Source: Luteolibacter sp. Y139
Lineage (GTDB): Bacteria > Verrucomicrobiota > Verrucomicrobiia > Verrucomicrobiales > Akkermansiaceae
Direction of reading: 5' to 3'
Assembly: GCF_038066715.1 (NCBI RefSeq)
Contig: NZ_JBBUKT010000002.1
Span: forward strand, 372,001-436,000
Length of the DNA stretch: 64,000 nucleotides
The translations under genes were made by a program, and so were the position numbers. Below are positions 53,815 to 63,016 of this stretch, one piece after another. The notes beneath the pieces were generated by a model, which ran no database searches, had not been told where the DNA came from, and worked only from the letters and a program-made list of their open reading frames with translations. Position 1 is the stretch's first letter; each line of letters starts with the position of its first letter.

Positions 53815-55217
53815 GACTGCTTGGATTTGTTAGAGCGGCTATTGAACCACTTGCGGAAGTCGCCGCCGTGCCACTCGGGGAGGGTGCGTTGGCCGAGCCA
53901 TTCCTGGAGGGGCTTCACCGGCGCGACTTGAATGGGGAGATGGTTCATCGCCTTGCTCATGGTCATGGCGGTGCGCCACAGGGAAGGGGTGGTGGCGAGG
54001 GTGGCGAAGGGGCTCATCGGCGGCGCGCCGGGCGAGTGGATCTTCTCGCGCTTGGCCTTGTCGCGGAGGCGCAGGAGCAGGTCGGGGATGGGGATGTCGA
54101 CCGGGCAGACTTCATTGCAGGCGCCGCATAGCGACGAGGCTTTCGGCAGGTCGGCGAGTTCGGGGAATTCCTTGCCAGCAAGGAGTGGTGAAAGGACTGC
54201 ACCGACGGGTCCGCCGTAGGTGGCGCGGTAGGCGTGGCCGGAAGCCTGACGATAGACCGGGCAGACGTTCTGGCAGGCGGAGCAGCGGATGCAGCGCAGG
54301 ATTTCGCGGCAGTTCGACTCGAGCACGTCGGTGCGGCCGTTGTTGAGGAAGACGACGTGCATTTCCTCGGGGCCGGAGGGCTGGGAGGTGTCCTTCGGGC
54401 CCGAGATGAATTCGGTGTAAACGGTGAGCTGCTGGCCGGTGGCACTGCGGCCTAACAGATTGAGGAAAACCGCCAGATCCTTGTCGGTGGGCACGAGCTT
54501 TTCGATGCCCACGAGTGCGATGTGGACCTTTGAGGGGGCCATCCCGAAGCGCGAGTTGCCTTCGTTCGTCACCAATACCAGGCGGCCACTCTCGGCGGAG
54601 ATGAAGTTGCCGCCGGTGATGACGGCCTCGGCCTGCATGTATTTCTCGCGGAGGAAGACCCGGGCGCGGCGGGTGATCGTTTCCGGATCGTCGTTGTAGT
54701 CGGCGGCGATGCCTTCGCGCTGGAAAGTACGGGCGATCTCGCGGCGGTTCTTGTGAATGATCGGCCGGACGATGTGCGAGGGCACGTCGTCATCGAGCTG
54801 GATGATGAACTCGCCGAGGTCGGACTCCAGGCACTCGATGCCGTGCTCGATGAGATAGGGATTGAGGTGAATCTCCTCCGCTGCCATCGACTTCGATTTG
54901 GTCAGCTTCGAGATGCCACGGTCCTTCAGGATGGAAAGGATGGTCGCCTTCGCGTCATCGCCGGTATCGGCGAAGTGGACCTGCACGCCATTGCGCTGGA
55001 GCGAGACTTCGGCCTGCTCCAGGTAGCTGTCCAGGTGGTGCAGCGTGTGGTCCTTGATCTTGCCGGCCAGCTTGCGCAATTCATCGGGGTTTTCGTAGTC
55101 CTTGAAGAGCACCGTGTAGCGCTTGTCAGTGCTCGCGGCGGAGCCACTGATGACCGAGGTCTGCTTCTCCTCCGAGATCTCCCGGGCGTAGGTGTCGATG
55201 AGCTGGTGATCGATCAT
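53811..55217 (-). CDS. lutB: Iron-sulfur LUD-domain lactate utilisation protein LutB
   Basis: The 468-residue protein has an N-terminal LUD domain (KSMAAEEIHLNPYLIEHGIE, GGNFISAESGRLVLVTNEGNSR) and a C-terminal ferredoxin-like part with CIRCSACQNVCPVYR and CGACNEVCPVDI for two 4Fe-4S clusters. The ATG at 55217 overlaps the stop of the acetyltransferase gene by ATGA. The two cluster motifs are the key evidence. It partners with LutA and LutC in lactate oxidation. Confidence 0.95.
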   Translation of the reverse strand: MIDHQLIDTYAREISEEKQTSVISGSAASTDKRYTVLFKDYENPDELRKLAGKIKDHTLHHLDSYLEQAEVSLQRNGVQVHFADTGDDAKATILSILKDRGISKLTKSKSMAAEEIHLNPYLIEHGIECLESDLGEFIIQLDDDVPSHIVRPIIHKNRREIARTFQREGIAADYNDDPETITRRARVFLREKYMQAEAVITGGNFISAESGRLVLVTNEGNSRFGMAPSKVHIALVGIEKLVPTDKDLAVFLNLLGRSATGQQLTVYTEFISGPKDTSQPSGPEEMHVVFLNNGRTDVLESNCREILRCIRCSACQNVCPVYRQASGHAYRATYGGPVGAVLSPLLAGKEFPELADLPKASSLCGACNEVCPVDIPIPDLLLRLRDKAKREKIHSPGAPPMSPFATLATTPSLWRTAMTMSKAMNHLPIQVAPVKPLQEWLGQRTLPEWHGGDFRKWFNSRSNKSKQS

Positions 55218-55789
55218 GGCAGGGTTTTGAGAATACGACACGGATTGCCGGCGGCAACACTGCGCGGTGGCACGGACTTGGTGACCACGCTGCCGGCGCC
55301 GATGGTGCAGCCGTCGCCGATGGTTACGCCGGGGAGGATGATGGCTCCGCCGCCGATCCAGCACTTGTGGCCAATGGAGACTGGCTTGCCGGTGGTGACG
55401 TAAGGGGCGGATGAACCGGGTGGATTGACTCGCTCTTCCGGCGAAAGCGGATGGCCAGCAGTGTAGATCTGGACTGCCGGGCCGATCAGCACATCATCGC
55501 CGATGGTGATGAGGTTGTTGTCGGCAAAGACGCAATTGACGTTCACGAAGGCGTTCCGGCCGATGGAAATGTAGCGGCCGTATTCGCAGGAGAAGGGAGC
55601 CTCGATCCATGCGCCTTCACCGAGGTGGCGGAAGAGATGACCGAGGACTCGGGCCCGTCCATCGAGGTCGCGCGAGTCGAGTGCGTGGAACTCCTTCAGC
55701 AACGAGCGGCTGCGATGATACTGCTCGATCAGGTCCGGATCGCGCGATGAGTAGGGCTCACCGGCGAGCATCTTTTGCTCCTCCGTCAT
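55214..55789 (-). CDS. Maltose/galactoside-type O-acetyltransferase (LbH fold) inside the lut operon
   Basis: The 191-residue protein is a hexapeptide-repeat acetyltransferase. It has the family N-terminus MTEEQKMLAGEPYSSRDPDL and left-handed beta-helix repeats (IGDDVLIGPAVQIYTAGHP, with the catalytic histidine, and SIGHKCWIGGGAIILPGVTIG). It probably acetylates a sugar with acetyl-CoA; its acceptor is unknown. It overlaps lutA (55786-55789) and lutB (55214-55217) by ATGA at both ends, so it is an integral part of the operon. This placement is not part of the classical lutABC operon. Confidence 0.93.
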   Translation of the reverse strand: MTEEQKMLAGEPYSSRDPDLIEQYHRSRSLLKEFHALDSRDLDGRARVLGHLFRHLGEGAWIEAPFSCEYGRYISIGRNAFVNVNCVFADNNLITIGDDVLIGPAVQIYTAGHPLSPEERVNPPGSSAPYVTTGKPVSIGHKCWIGGGAIILPGVTIGDGCTIGAGSVVTKSVPPRSVAAGNPCRILKTLP

Positions 55790-56541
55790 CGCAGGGTGTC
55801 GCGCAGCACTTGGATGGCATGCTTGTGCTCGATGGGGCGCCCTTGGACGCGAGCGAGACCAGTGATGTGCATCAGGCAGGACATGTCGCCGCTGACCAGC
55901 AGGTCGGGGTGCACGTCGAGGATGTGATCGAGCTTCAGCGAGCCCATGCGGCCCGAGATGTGAGGGAAAGTGACCGAGAAGGTTCCGCCGAAGCCGCAGC
56001 ATTGCTCGGCTTGGCCGAAGGGGACGACCTCGGCGTTCTTGATGGAAGAGAGCAGCGACGTGATCGCCTCGCCGGTATTCGTGCCGCGGCTGTGGCAGGA
56101 ACGGTGAAACGCGAGCTTGGTGGGCTTGTCGAAAGAGCCCTTCCACTCGCGGATGCCGAGGCCGTTGACGATGAAGTCGCACACTTCCCAAGTACGGCGT
56201 GCCAGCGAGTCGATGGACGGATCCGGGCACTCTTCGAACTGGAGCGGATTGCCGTGGAAGTTCATCGCGGCACAGGAACCGCTCGGGACGATGACCGGCA
56301 GATCACCCGCGAAGACGCCGGCGGTGTAGCGGGCGACCTTGCGCGAAACGGGCCAGTCCCCCGAATTGAAAGCCGGCTGGCCGCAGCAGGTCTGGTTATC
56401 CGGGAACTGCACCTCGACGCCGAGATGCTCCAGGACTTCGACAGTGGCCCGGGCGACATCGTCGTAAAACGCATCGCACAGGCAGGTCCCCATCAGCAGG
56501 ACTTTTTTGCCCGCCGGACGGGCTTGGGTTGCGGCAGCCAT
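55786..56541 (-). CDS. lutA: Lactate utilisation protein LutA (CCG-domain iron-sulfur oxidase subunit)
   Basis: The 251-residue protein has two CCG-type cysteine-rich domains (TCCGQPAFN, then SCHSRG and QCCGFGG), typical of heterodisulfide-reductase-like LutA/GlpC proteins. The ATG at 56541 is preferred; a TTG at 56550 is in frame. It is the first gene of the operon. A G-rich repeat lies 64-93 bp upstream of its start. Function: electron transfer in lactate oxidation to pyruvate. Confidence 0.93.
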   Translation of the reverse strand: MAAATQARPAGKKVLLMGTCLCDAFYDDVARATVEVLEHLGVEVQFPDNQTCCGQPAFNSGDWPVSRKVARYTAGVFAGDLPVIVPSGSCAAMNFHGNPLQFEECPDPSIDSLARRTWEVCDFIVNGLGIREWKGSFDKPTKLAFHRSCHSRGTNTGEAITSLLSSIKNAEVVPFGQAEQCCGFGGTFSVTFPHISGRMGSLKLDHILDVHPDLLVSGDMSCLMHITGLARVQGRPIEHKHAIQVLRDTLR

Positions 56542-56604
56542 CGCGATCAAGGAAAAGGACGTCGGGCCCGGAGGTCGAGTGCGGATGTCGGGGCAGACGT
56601 GCTT

Positions 56605-56634
56605 GGGTTTGGGTTTGGGTGAAAGCGCGCTGGG
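56605..56634 (+). repeat. TTGGGT repeats, potential G-quadruplex upstream of lutA
   Basis: Four GGG runs (56605-56607, 56611-56613, 56617-56619, 56632-56634) are spaced by 3, 3 and 12 nt. Three TTGGGT hexamers form a direct repeat. The plus strand could fold as a G-quadruplex. The element lies in the 131-bp gap upstream of the minus-strand lut operon. Confidence 0.5.
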
Positions 56635-56672
56635 ATTCTCCGCGCCGGGGTGCCGAGTCCCAAGAAGGAGAG

Positions 56673-57101
56673 TTATTCAGGGCGGAGGCGGCGGATGCAA
56701 AGCAGGCCAGCGAAGTTCAGAACCATGGAGGCCAAAAGGCAGTCCAAGGCATAGCCCCGATTGTGGGATCCCGCAACGAAGGTGCCGAAGCCTGCCAACG
56801 CCGCGCCAGAGGCAAGGACCGCCAGCCACCAGAATAGCCGGTGTGACCGGAGAAGAGGAATTGCGAAGGGAGAGGCGGAAACGAGGAATGACAGCATCAA
56901 GAACCCCGAGATGGCGATCATCTGCCGCCATCCGGGCATGCGGCTTCTTTTGAAAACCTGCACGATTTCCCTCCAGATCTCCCAGCCGCGGTCATGGCCT
57001 CCGCCGATGGTCAGGAAATGGAATGCGACCCAGCAGACCAAGGCCGCGATCAACAAGATGAGTGCCACCTTGTTTACCCGGAGCACAGTCGAAGGCGACA
57101 T
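56673..57101 (-). CDS. Small integral membrane protein of unknown function
   Basis: The 142-residue protein has four predicted membrane spans (ALILLIAALVCWVAFHFL, AISGFLMLSFLVSA, FWWLAVLASGAALAGFGTF, and a final LLASMVLNFAGLLCI). It ends with basic residues. No signature is recognised. It lies 56 bp downstream of glgB on the same strand and could be in its transcript. Its own downstream gap contains the G-rich repeat. Confidence 0.65.
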   Translation of the reverse strand: MSPSTVLRVNKVALILLIAALVCWVAFHFLTIGGGHDRGWEIWREIVQVFKRSRMPGWRQMIAISGFLMLSFLVSASPFAIPLLRSHRLFWWLAVLASGAALAGFGTFVAGSHNRGYALDCLLASMVLNFAGLLCIRRLRPE

Positions 57102-57157
57102 GCCTCACTTGGATACGGGATCGCCAGGCGTCCGTCCACTCCGCTTGTCCCCAACCC

Positions 57158-59146
57158 TCACTTCATGGGGGCGAACACCATTGCCGTCCGGGCCGGGGAA
57201 TAGATCGTCAGCTTGCCCTCTTCGGAGACGGGATACTCGATGCTCGCGTCGACCCGGCCTTGGCCGCCGATGTCACGGGCGTCGGTGTCGAGGATCAGGC
57301 GGTAGGCTCCGGTGCCCGGGATGGGGAACTCGAAGTCAGGCACTGAGATGTCCACGGAGAGATTGAAGACGAAGATAAGGTCGCCTCGGCGGGCGCACAT
57401 GATCTTGCGCTCGTAGTCCATCCACAGATTTTGGGCGCGTTCGGGACCGGGCACGCCGTGCTGCCTGCCGGTCTCCAACATCACTTTGTCGAACGCACCC
57501 AGCCACGCGTATTTCAGCGCGGGATTGTCGGCGAGCGACCATTGGCGGCGGCAGTAGTGATAGGACCAGCCGTTGCCTTCGCGCGGGAAATCCAGCCACT
57601 CGGGGTGGCCGAATTCATTGCCCATGAAGTTCAGCCAGCCTTCGCCACCGAGTGCGAAGGTGAGCAGGCGGATGATCTTGTGCAGGGCAATGCCGCGCTC
57701 GACCACGGGGTCGGGATCGTCCTTGCCCATGTTCCAGTACATCTTCTCGTCCATCAGCCAGAAGGCGAGGGTCTTGTCGCCCACGAGCGCCTGATCATGG
57801 CTTTCAGCATAGGCGATGTTGGCCTCGCCGTGGCGGCGATTGGTCAGGGTGCCCCAGATCTCGTCGAGGTTCCAATCCTCGTCCTTGGTATGCTTGAGCA
57901 GCTTGATCCAGAAGTCCGGGATGCCCATTGCGAGACGAGCGGTGAAGCCGACGCCGCCTTCGCTCACGGGGCGGCACAGGCCGGGCATGCCGGACATGTC
58001 CTCGGCAATGACGATGGCACCGGGCCGGATCTCCTGCGCCAAGCTGGTGGCAAGCTGGAGGTAGAGGATGGCATCGTGGTCGACACCGTTGGTGAAATAC
58101 TTGCTGTAGTTATCGAAGGATTCGCAACCCCGGTGCCAGTAGAGCATCGAGGTGATGCCGTCGAAGCGGAAGCCATCGAAGCGGAACTCCTCCAGCCAAT
58201 AGCGGACATTCGATAGAAGGAACTGGCGGACCTCAGGGCGTCCGTAGTCGAAGACCTTGGAGTCCCACTGGGGGTGATCGCCGCGGTCGTCGCCGTGAAA
58301 GTAGAGATTGCCGGAGCCATCGAGGTCATTGAGACCCTCGGCGATGTTCTTCACGGCATGGGAGTGGACGATGTCTAACAGCACCGCGATTCCCAGGCCG
58401 TGGGCGGTATCCACCAGATACTTCAGATCCTCCGGCGTGCCGAAGCGCGACGATGGGGCGAAGAACGACGAGACGTGGTAACCGAAGGATCCGTAGTAAG
58501 GATGCTCCTGCACGGCCATGAGCTGGACGATATTGTAGCCGTCCGCGGCGATGCGGGGCAGGGTGGCATTCGCGAATTCGCGATAGGAATGCACGCGGCC
58601 TTCCTCACCGGACATGCCGACGTGGGCCTCATAGATCAGCGGCACCTTCACCGACGATGGATCGAAGTCGTTCCGCCATTGGTAGCTCTCTTCGGGCTCC
58701 CAAATCTGGCCGGAAAAGTCGTGAGACTGGGGATCCTGCACCGCGCGCAAGATGCACGCCGGGATGCGATCGCGATGCGAGCCATCGGCTCCGACGATGT
58801 GCAGCTTGACCTTCTGGCCGTGGGAAAGCGTTCCCGCGGGAAGATGGAGCTGCCAGACACCGCCGCGCGCCGGCGCGAGAGGGTGGCTATCGCGGTTCCA
58901 GTCGTTGAAGTCGCCGATCAGTGAGACGGCCTTCGCCTTCGGCAGCCATTCGCGGACCATCCAGCCGCCGTCGGGCTGGCGGTGGATGCCAGTGAGCTTG
59001 TGTCCGTTCGCGAAGGCAGGGAGGCTGCCGTTGCGGCCTTCGATGTCGGAGAGGGTCTGCTGGAAGCGCTCGATCCGGCCTTGGATGTCGCCGGTATGGG
59101 ATTCAAGCCATGGATCATCGCGGACCAGTTGGGGAATGTCGCTCAC
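57158..59146 (-). CDS. glgB: 1,4-alpha-glucan branching enzyme, GH13_8-like (eukaryotic-type)
   Basis: The 662-residue enzyme makes alpha-1,6 branches in glycogen. It has an N-terminal CBM48-like domain (LIGDFNDWNRDSHPL, about 76-90), then the barrel with AVQEHPYYGSFGYHVSSFFA, the nucleophile D329 in FRFDGITSMLY, acid/base E382 in VIAEDMSGMPG and SHDQALVGDK. The GLNDLDGSG and YFHGDDRGDHP segments and overall length match the eukaryotic GBE1-like subfamily better than E. coli GlgB. The start is GTG at 59146. No other glg gene is present here. Confidence 0.95.
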   Translation of the reverse strand: MSDIPQLVRDDPWLESHTGDIQGRIERFQQTLSDIEGRNGSLPAFANGHKLTGIHRQPDGGWMVREWLPKAKAVSLIGDFNDWNRDSHPLAPARGGVWQLHLPAGTLSHGQKVKLHIVGADGSHRDRIPACILRAVQDPQSHDFSGQIWEPEESYQWRNDFDPSSVKVPLIYEAHVGMSGEEGRVHSYREFANATLPRIAADGYNIVQLMAVQEHPYYGSFGYHVSSFFAPSSRFGTPEDLKYLVDTAHGLGIAVLLDIVHSHAVKNIAEGLNDLDGSGNLYFHGDDRGDHPQWDSKVFDYGRPEVRQFLLSNVRYWLEEFRFDGFRFDGITSMLYWHRGCESFDNYSKYFTNGVDHDAILYLQLATSLAQEIRPGAIVIAEDMSGMPGLCRPVSEGGVGFTARLAMGIPDFWIKLLKHTKDEDWNLDEIWGTLTNRRHGEANIAYAESHDQALVGDKTLAFWLMDEKMYWNMGKDDPDPVVERGIALHKIIRLLTFALGGEGWLNFMGNEFGHPEWLDFPREGNGWSYHYCRRQWSLADNPALKYAWLGAFDKVMLETGRQHGVPGPERAQNLWMDYERKIMCARRGDLIFVFNLSVDISVPDFEFPIPGTGAYRLILDTDARDIGGQGRVDASIEYPVSEEGKLTIYSPARTAMVFAPMK

Positions 59147-59207
59147 TTCCCCAGCATGAGCGCGGGCCGTGCCAGTGGAAAGAATGGATTGAGTCGTTTC
59201 CTGCGGC

Positions 59208-61376
59208 CTACTTTTTCTCGGGCAACGGGACCTCGCGGGTGATGAGGTCCTTCATGTAACCGGCGTCCAACAATTCCGGAGTGATGACGGGCTCCTTCCC
59301 GGGCACATAAAGCACGTTTACCGGGATGGCCGAGCGGCCAAGCTCCTCCAGCTTGGCGTCGATCGCGGGGTTCGGATTGGTCTTGTCGCCACGCATCAGG
59401 ACGATTCCGCGGTCCTTCATCAGCGCGGCGACTTCCTTCGGATACGCGCGCTTCTTGTTGAGCTGGCACGTGGCGCACCACTTGGCGGTGAAGTCGACGT
59501 AGACCGGCTTGCCGTCTTCAAGCAACTCATTGACCCGCGCTTCACTCCAGGCTTCCCAAACGAGCTCGGATTTCGCCGGAGGAGCGGCAAGTTTCATGCC
59601 TCCTGCAGCAAAAAGCACGGTGAGGACAAGCGCAATGGTCCGGGCCTTGCGGCTCCGGAACGGCGTATGCCAGCGGCCGAAGATCCATGCTGCGATCGCC
59701 ACGGCGGTGAGGCCGAAGATCACGTTTAGCATGTTATCGAGTTCGATCTGGCCGACATAAACCCACAGCAAATACCCTGCGGTGGCGAAAAGCAGGAATG
59801 CCATCGCTTGCTTGAAGCTCTCCATCCAAGCGCCTGGCCGGGGCAGAAGATCGACCAAACGCGGGAAGATCGACAGGATCAGGTAGGGCAGGGAAAGCCC
59901 CAGTGCCATGGCGGTGAAGGCCGTGAAGAATTGCACGGGCGGCAGGGCGATGGCCGCACCGATGGCCGCGCCGAGGAACGGGGCGGAGCAGGGAGTGGCA
60001 ACGACCGTGGCGAGGATGCCCGAGAAGAACGAACCGCTGACGCCATCCTTGGTTTGGAGCTTTCCGCCGACGGACGTGGCCGAGGCTCCGATCTCGAAGA
60101 CGCCGTACATGCTCAGCCCGAGAATGAACATGAGGAGCATGAGCACGAGCACGGTCCACGGATTCTGGAGCTGATAACCCCAACCGATTTCCTGGCCCGG
60201 GCCAGCGGCGGAACGCAGGGCGAACAACACTCCGCTCAATGCCCAGAAAGAGAGCAATACCCCGGCGGTGAAGGCCAATCCGTGGAGGACGATCTTCTTG
60301 CGGTCCTGCCCCGACTGCTGGACGAAGCCCATGATCTTGAGCCCGATCACGGGGAAGACACAGGGCATGAGGTTGAGGATGAGACCTCCCAGCAGCATAC
60401 CTCCGAGGATTGGAAGGAACTTGCCCAAGGAAAGGGGCGCCGCAGGGGCCTTGCCGATGGTGGTCGGCGGAATCGCGACCGCCTTGCTGGCCCCGTTGAT
60501 GGGATTGGTGCCGACCAAGATCCCCGCGACCTGCTTGCCTTGCGGAACCGCGTGGTCGAAGACGGGATCCTTGGTGACGCGCTTGAGTGCGAGCAGCCAG
60601 TCGTCTCCATCACGCGTCAAACCGGCCCCATTCTGAGCCAGAGCAATGAAGGGATAGTCGGGAATGAAGCTCAGTGAAGCTTGGGAGAGATCGGTGGAGA
60701 CGCCTTTGAGGCGTAGCTGGAGTTCGGTGCCGGAGGCCTCGACACTGACCTTCCAATCCTTGGATGGCTGGGGGATCTCGGCCCGGGCAGCGGTGAAGAG
60801 GGCAGCTTGAGCACCGTCCATCTCCGGCGCGCCTGCAACGGGAAGCGTGATCTCAAATTTCGCCGGCCCTTCCTTGGGTTCATCGCGGCATTGGCCTTCC
60901 CGGCAGATTTGCCAAACCGCGGAGGCTTTCAATGTGACCTTCGAGCCGTCCGCCAGATTCGCGGGGGGCGTGATTTGAGTGAGGAAAACGGGGGTGCCTG
61001 AGTAGGTGAAGCTCTTGCCGAAAAGACCGTCCGTGACATGAGGGACCGGCCACTGGAGTTCCGAAGCCGTGAAACCCTCCGGCAAGGTCCATTTGACCTC
61101 AGGGGATTTCTCGATACCTCCGGAGTTCTTGTAGTAGCTATGCCATCCTCCAGAGGGATGCTGGAGTTTCAGGGCTACGGTGAACGGCTTGCCCGGGGCA
61201 ATGGATTTCACCTCGGGCACCAACGTTGCCGTGGTATCCGTAGCAGCCGCTTCCTCAAACCCTGTCTTCGGAAGCAGTCCACCCAACAGATCCTGATCCT
61301 CTTGGGCGCGCGCCGGGGCGTGAATAGAAAGGAATCCGGCTGACAGGACTGCTAGGAGGAAGCGGGGAAAGCGCAT
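59208..61376 (-). CDS. dsbD: Thiol:disulfide interchange protein DsbD
   Basis: The 722-residue protein carries reducing power from cytoplasmic thioredoxin to the periplasm. It has a signal peptide (RFPRFLLAVLSAGFLSIHAPARA), an N-terminal domain with ICREGQCRDEP as a cysteine pair, an eight-span membrane core with PCVFPVIGLKIMGF and ATPCSAPFLG, and a C-terminal thioredoxin domain with KWCATCQLNKK. Length is longer than E. coli DsbD (about 565). It sits 61 bp upstream of glgB. It may support disulfide isomerisation or cytochrome c assembly. Confidence 0.95.
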   Translation of the reverse strand: MRFPRFLLAVLSAGFLSIHAPARAQEDQDLLGGLLPKTGFEEAAATDTTATLVPEVKSIAPGKPFTVALKLQHPSGGWHSYYKNSGGIEKSPEVKWTLPEGFTASELQWPVPHVTDGLFGKSFTYSGTPVFLTQITPPANLADGSKVTLKASAVWQICREGQCRDEPKEGPAKFEITLPVAGAPEMDGAQAALFTAARAEIPQPSKDWKVSVEASGTELQLRLKGVSTDLSQASLSFIPDYPFIALAQNGAGLTRDGDDWLLALKRVTKDPVFDHAVPQGKQVAGILVGTNPINGASKAVAIPPTTIGKAPAAPLSLGKFLPILGGMLLGGLILNLMPCVFPVIGLKIMGFVQQSGQDRKKIVLHGLAFTAGVLLSFWALSGVLFALRSAAGPGQEIGWGYQLQNPWTVLVLMLLMFILGLSMYGVFEIGASATSVGGKLQTKDGVSGSFFSGILATVVATPCSAPFLGAAIGAAIALPPVQFFTAFTAMALGLSLPYLILSIFPRLVDLLPRPGAWMESFKQAMAFLLFATAGYLLWVYVGQIELDNMLNVIFGLTAVAIAAWIFGRWHTPFRSRKARTIALVLTVLFAAGGMKLAAPPAKSELVWEAWSEARVNELLEDGKPVYVDFTAKWCATCQLNKKRAYPKEVAALMKDRGIVLMRGDKTNPNPAIDAKLEELGRSAIPVNVLYVPGKEPVITPELLDAGYMKDLITREVPLPEKK

Positions 61377-61430
61377 GGTAAAGCGGACGTGACTGGTAAC
61401 TAGAGGAGCAGGCGGGCGAATTTATCCCAC

Positions 61431-61467
61431 AAAAATGCCGGGCGAGGCCGCGATGGCCTGCCCGGCA
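61431..61467 (-). terminator. Intrinsic terminator of the glycine-zipper lipoprotein gene
   Basis: On the minus strand the sequence is TGCCGGGCAGGCC, ATCGC loop and GGCCTCGCCCGGCA followed by TTTTT. That is a 13-bp GC stem with one bulged base, then a T-tract, and it lies 28 bp after the gene's stop. On the plus strand the A-tract is on the left, so the terminator acts only for minus-strand transcription. Confidence 0.93.
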
Positions 61468-61494
61468 CGGGAAATCACGGGAATGGCAGCGGGA

Positions 61495-61740
61495 TTAGTA
61501 GCCGCGCTGCTCTTGGTCCTTGGCATTGCCGTAGGCTCCGCCGGCAACTCCGCCTGCAGCGGCACCGATGGCGGCACCTTCCAGCGTGCGGCCGGACTGG
61601 TGACCGATGATGGCACCGGCACCGGCACCGATCAGAGCACCGGTGGCGGCTCCACGCTGGGTGTTCGGACCGGCGGGCCCGGAGCAGCTGGTGCCGAGGA
61701 AAGCGGAGGCGAGGGCGAGGAGAGCGAGGGTCTTCTTCAT
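61495..61740 (-). CDS. Small glycine-zipper lipoprotein
   Basis: The 81-residue protein starts ATG at 61740. A lipoprotein signal peptide (KKTLALLALASAFLG) ends at lipobox LGTSC. The mature peptide contains glycine-zipper repeats (GAATGALIGAGAGAIIG and AAIGAAAGGVAGGAYG), as in YMGG/OmpA-associated small outer membrane lipoproteins. Such proteins anchor in or stabilise the outer membrane; the role here is inferred. A strong intrinsic terminator follows it. Confidence 0.88.
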   Translation of the reverse strand: MKKTLALLALASAFLGTSCSGPAGPNTQRGAATGALIGAGAGAIIGHQSGRTLEGAAIGAAAGGVAGGAYGNAKDQEQRGY

Positions 61741-61841
61741 GATTCGATTGGTTCTGATTCTAGAAACTGCTTCGGCCAGAACGCGCGTGGCGCAAGGGAC
61801 GAATGCGGCGACAGGAAAGACGTTCCTCCTGAAAAATTTAT

Positions 61842-62879
61842 TCACAAGTCCAAAGTATCGAGCGCCCGGACGCACTCGCGGACAAGTCTGGGACCCTGAT
61901 AGATGAAGGCTGAATAGATCTGAACCAGGCTCGCCCCAGCGCGGATCTTGTCGACGGCATCCTCCGCACTGGAGATCCCGCCGACGCCGATGATCGGGAC
62001 TTTTCCGCCGAATTCCGTGGCGAAGGCGCGGATGATTTCGGTGCTACGCTGCGTGACTGGCTTTCCGGAGAGGCCGCCTGCCTCGTTGGCGCGCGGGTGT
62101 CCGGCGACAGGGGCGCGGTCGAGGGTGGTATTCGTGGCAATGAGGCCGTCGAGCCCGCCGTCGAGGAAGACCTTGGCCAATGCCGTGACATGTGGCGGAT
62201 CGAGGTCGGGAGCCACCTTGAAGAGCAGCGGCACTCGCTTGCCGTGTTCCTTTTCGAGGGCCGCCTGCTCCTTCTTCAGTCGCTCTAGCAGGCGGGCGGA
62301 TGCTTCCTCACCCTGGAGATCGCGCAGGCCAGGGGTATTCGGTGAGGAGAGATTCACCGCGATGTAGTCCGCCACCGGATAGGCGGCCTTGAGGCAGGTG
62401 AGGTAGTCGTCCGCGGCGTTCTCGTTCGGGGTGTCCTTGTTCTTGCCGATGTTGAAGCCGATCACGCCTTGGAAGTGCTTCGAGCGGCGGACGTTTTCCA
62501 CGCCGGCGGTGATGCCGGGGTTGTTGAAGCCCATGCGGTTGATGATCGCCTCGTGCTCGATCAAGCGGAACAAGCGCGGCTTGGGGTTTCCGGCCTGAGG
62601 GCGTGGGGTGATGGTGCCGATCTCGACGAAGCCGAAGCCGAGCCGGCCAAGCGCGTCGATGGTATTACCTTCCTTGTCCAAGCCGGCCGCGAGACCGACG
62701 CGGTTCGGGAATCGCAGGCCCATGACCTCTACCGGCGACATGAACTCATCGGCGGGGAAGAGCAGGGGAAGGACGCCGGATTGCTCCGCCAGCCGCAGGC
62801 CGCGAAGGCTCACGTGGTGGGCAGTCTCGGCATTGAGGCAGAAGAGCAGGGAGCGAGCGATGTCGTAGGCGTCGGACAC
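61842..62879 (-). CDS. pyrD: Dihydroorotate dehydrogenase (quinone), class 2
   Basis: The 345-residue FMN enzyme oxidises dihydroorotate to orotate at the membrane. It has the N-terminal helical extension of class 2, RVGLAAGLDKEG, GFGFVEIGTITPRPQ, AVNLSSPNTPGLRDLQ with the catalytic serine, and ATNTT. The start is GTG at 62879. A PreA-like pyrimidine-degrading homologue is elsewhere in the window. The start region faces the divergent lipoprotein gene. Confidence 0.96.
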   Translation of the reverse strand: MSDAYDIARSLLFCLNAETAHHVSLRGLRLAEQSGVLPLLFPADEFMSPVEVMGLRFPNRVGLAAGLDKEGNTIDALGRLGFGFVEIGTITPRPQAGNPKPRLFRLIEHEAIINRMGFNNPGITAGVENVRRSKHFQGVIGFNIGKNKDTPNENAADDYLTCLKAAYPVADYIAVNLSSPNTPGLRDLQGEEASARLLERLKKEQAALEKEHGKRVPLLFKVAPDLDPPHVTALAKVFLDGGLDGLIATNTTLDRAPVAGHPRANEAGGLSGKPVTQRSTEIIRAFATEFGGKVPIIGVGGISSAEDAVDKIRAGASLVQIYSAFIYQGPRLVRECVRALDTLDL

Positions 62880-63016
62880 GCACGGAGCGTGAACATCTCA
62901 TCACGAAGGTCCAATACCGAACATCGGAGTGATGAAATGATCATCGTTTCCGTCGATGAATAGGAGGGGTCTTTCGATTCACGAGAATGACGAGTTGCCC
63001 GTTAGGCTCCGCGCCG

